From contig CANFSD010000010.1 in NCBI GenBank assembly GCA_947449515.1, positions 1 to 21,687 of the forward strand: DNA of 21,687 nt, written 5' to 3'. A program made the position numbers and the translations under genes. Every line of letters starts with the position of its first letter. Positions within the stretch are counted from its first letter, which is position 1. Positions 21,323 through 21,687 of the stretch are shown here, one piece after another. Source of the stretch: Bacteroidota bacterium (GTDB lineage Bacteria; Bacteroidota; Bacteroidia; UKL13-3). Below the pieces are notes generated by a model, which was not told the origin of the DNA, ran no database searches, and saw only the letters and a list, made by a program, of their open reading frames with translations.

Positions 21323-21687
21323 ATGAACACTATAGCTCTACCAAAAAATCAATTCAAAAAATGGCTAATGACCTTGGGTCTAGCGCTTTTTGTTTTGTTT
21401 ACTCAAACTCCTCAAGTCAAAGCATCTCACGTTGTGGGCTCCGATGTGGCCTACACTTGTTCTGGTATTCCAGGAGTTTACAATTTGCAGTTTAAACTTT
21501 ACCGAGATTGTCAGGGTATTGAAATTTGCGCAAATTGTCCAACAAGTTTAAGCCCATCATGTGGAATATCCATCAATATAGTTGGAGCGGCAGCACCTGC
21601 TGGATCAGGAATGCCACCAAGTCCATGTGCCGGTGTAGGTTTTGGAACACAAAATTTATCTGTTGTTACTTCTGTCAGTGGTTTTGA
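21323..21687 (+). CDS. Secreted surface protein, N-terminal part only (runs off the window)
   Basis: 121 codons are visible, open to the last base. A signal peptide is clear: basic MNTIALPKNQFKKW, a hydrophobic stretch LMTLGLALFVLF, and likely cleavage after QVKA at residue 34. The mature protein starts SHVVGSDVAYTCSGIPGVYNLQF and continues KLYRDCQGIEICANC. The SHxxGxDxxYxC...LYRDC pattern is one I associate with the N-termini of large Bacteroidota extracellular proteins that end in gliding-motility or T9SS sorting domains; that end is outside the window. Several Cys residues in the first 100 positions suggest disulfides. It is probably the first gene of a rightward unit. The function is unknown. 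Confidence 0.8.
   Translation, partial: MNTIALPKNQFKKWLMTLGLALFVLFTQTPQVKASHVVGSDVAYTCSGIPGVYNLQFKLYRDCQGIEICANCPTSLSPSCGISINIVGAAAPAGSGMPPSPCAGVGFGTQNLSVVTSVSGF

Noticed and set aside
1..21687. Defence island, phage, transposon or CRISPR content
   Set aside because: Every gene with recognisable motifs is a housekeeping, envelope or signalling gene. No integrase, transposase, nuclease, restriction enzyme, direct-repeat array or tRNA-linked attachment site was seen.

Overview
The window looks like chromosomal core DNA of a Bacteroidota bacterium (Flavobacteriia/Chitinophagia-like). It is AT-rich. The protein at the left edge ends in a type IX secretion (T9SS) C-terminal sorting domain. DUF4270, DUF2461 and DUF3050 proteins and a half-size glycogen-synthase-like protein sit in arrangements typical of that phylum. 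Several intergenic regions carry the Bacteroidota promoter form TTG-N19-TAnnTTTG instead of -35/-10 boxes, and Shine-Dalgarno sites are not evident. The genus cannot be named from the sequence. No rRNA, tRNA, CRISPR array, insertion sequence, integrase, prophage gene or origin was seen. No gene-free stretch exceeds 300 bases; the longest is 8759-8971 (213 bases).

Layout. (1) 2-1426 (+) is the 3' part of a secreted GEVED/T9SS surface protein with its own terminator, facing a class I methyltransferase (1603-2379, -) with a second terminator. (2) 2462-3121 (+) encodes a DUF2461 protein from a near-perfect promoter; its end overlaps the end of menF by 23 bases. (3) 3099-8758 (-) is a tight block read right to left: membrane histidine kinase, CheY/Rcp1-like receiver, soluble REC-PAS-kinase-REC hybrid, MenI-like hotdog thioesterase, isochorismate synthase MenF. 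The first three look like a phosphorelay with no DNA-binding output; the last two are menaquinone-pathway enzymes. (4) 8972-9289 (+) is an unrecognised 105-residue protein converging on a DUF3050 gene (9284-10081, -) that starts with TTG. (5) 10198-15251 (-) reads right to left: truncated GT5-like protein, DUF4270 lipoprotein, DAHP synthase, GlmS, closed by a strong terminator at 10146-10179. (6) Diverging from it, panC (15366-16214, +) is followed by a lutB-like gene with its own promoter (16293-17669, +). (7) 17678-21198 (-) reads right to left: threonine-synthase-like enzyme, SurA-like periplasmic PPIase, MoxR ATPase. (8) 21323-21687 (+) is the start of a large secreted surface protein that leaves the window.

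The genes serve central metabolism (aromatics, menaquinone, pantothenate, glucosamine-6-P, threonine), envelope biogenesis (SurA-like, DUF4270, GlmS), signalling and secreted surface proteins. I see no convincing new defence or mobile system. The points most worth a second look are the GT5 half-protein that has lost the KTGGL glycines, the output-less kinase/receiver trio joined to menaquinone genes, and the DUF3050 protein with a possible metal-ligand pattern and an inverted repeat just upstream.
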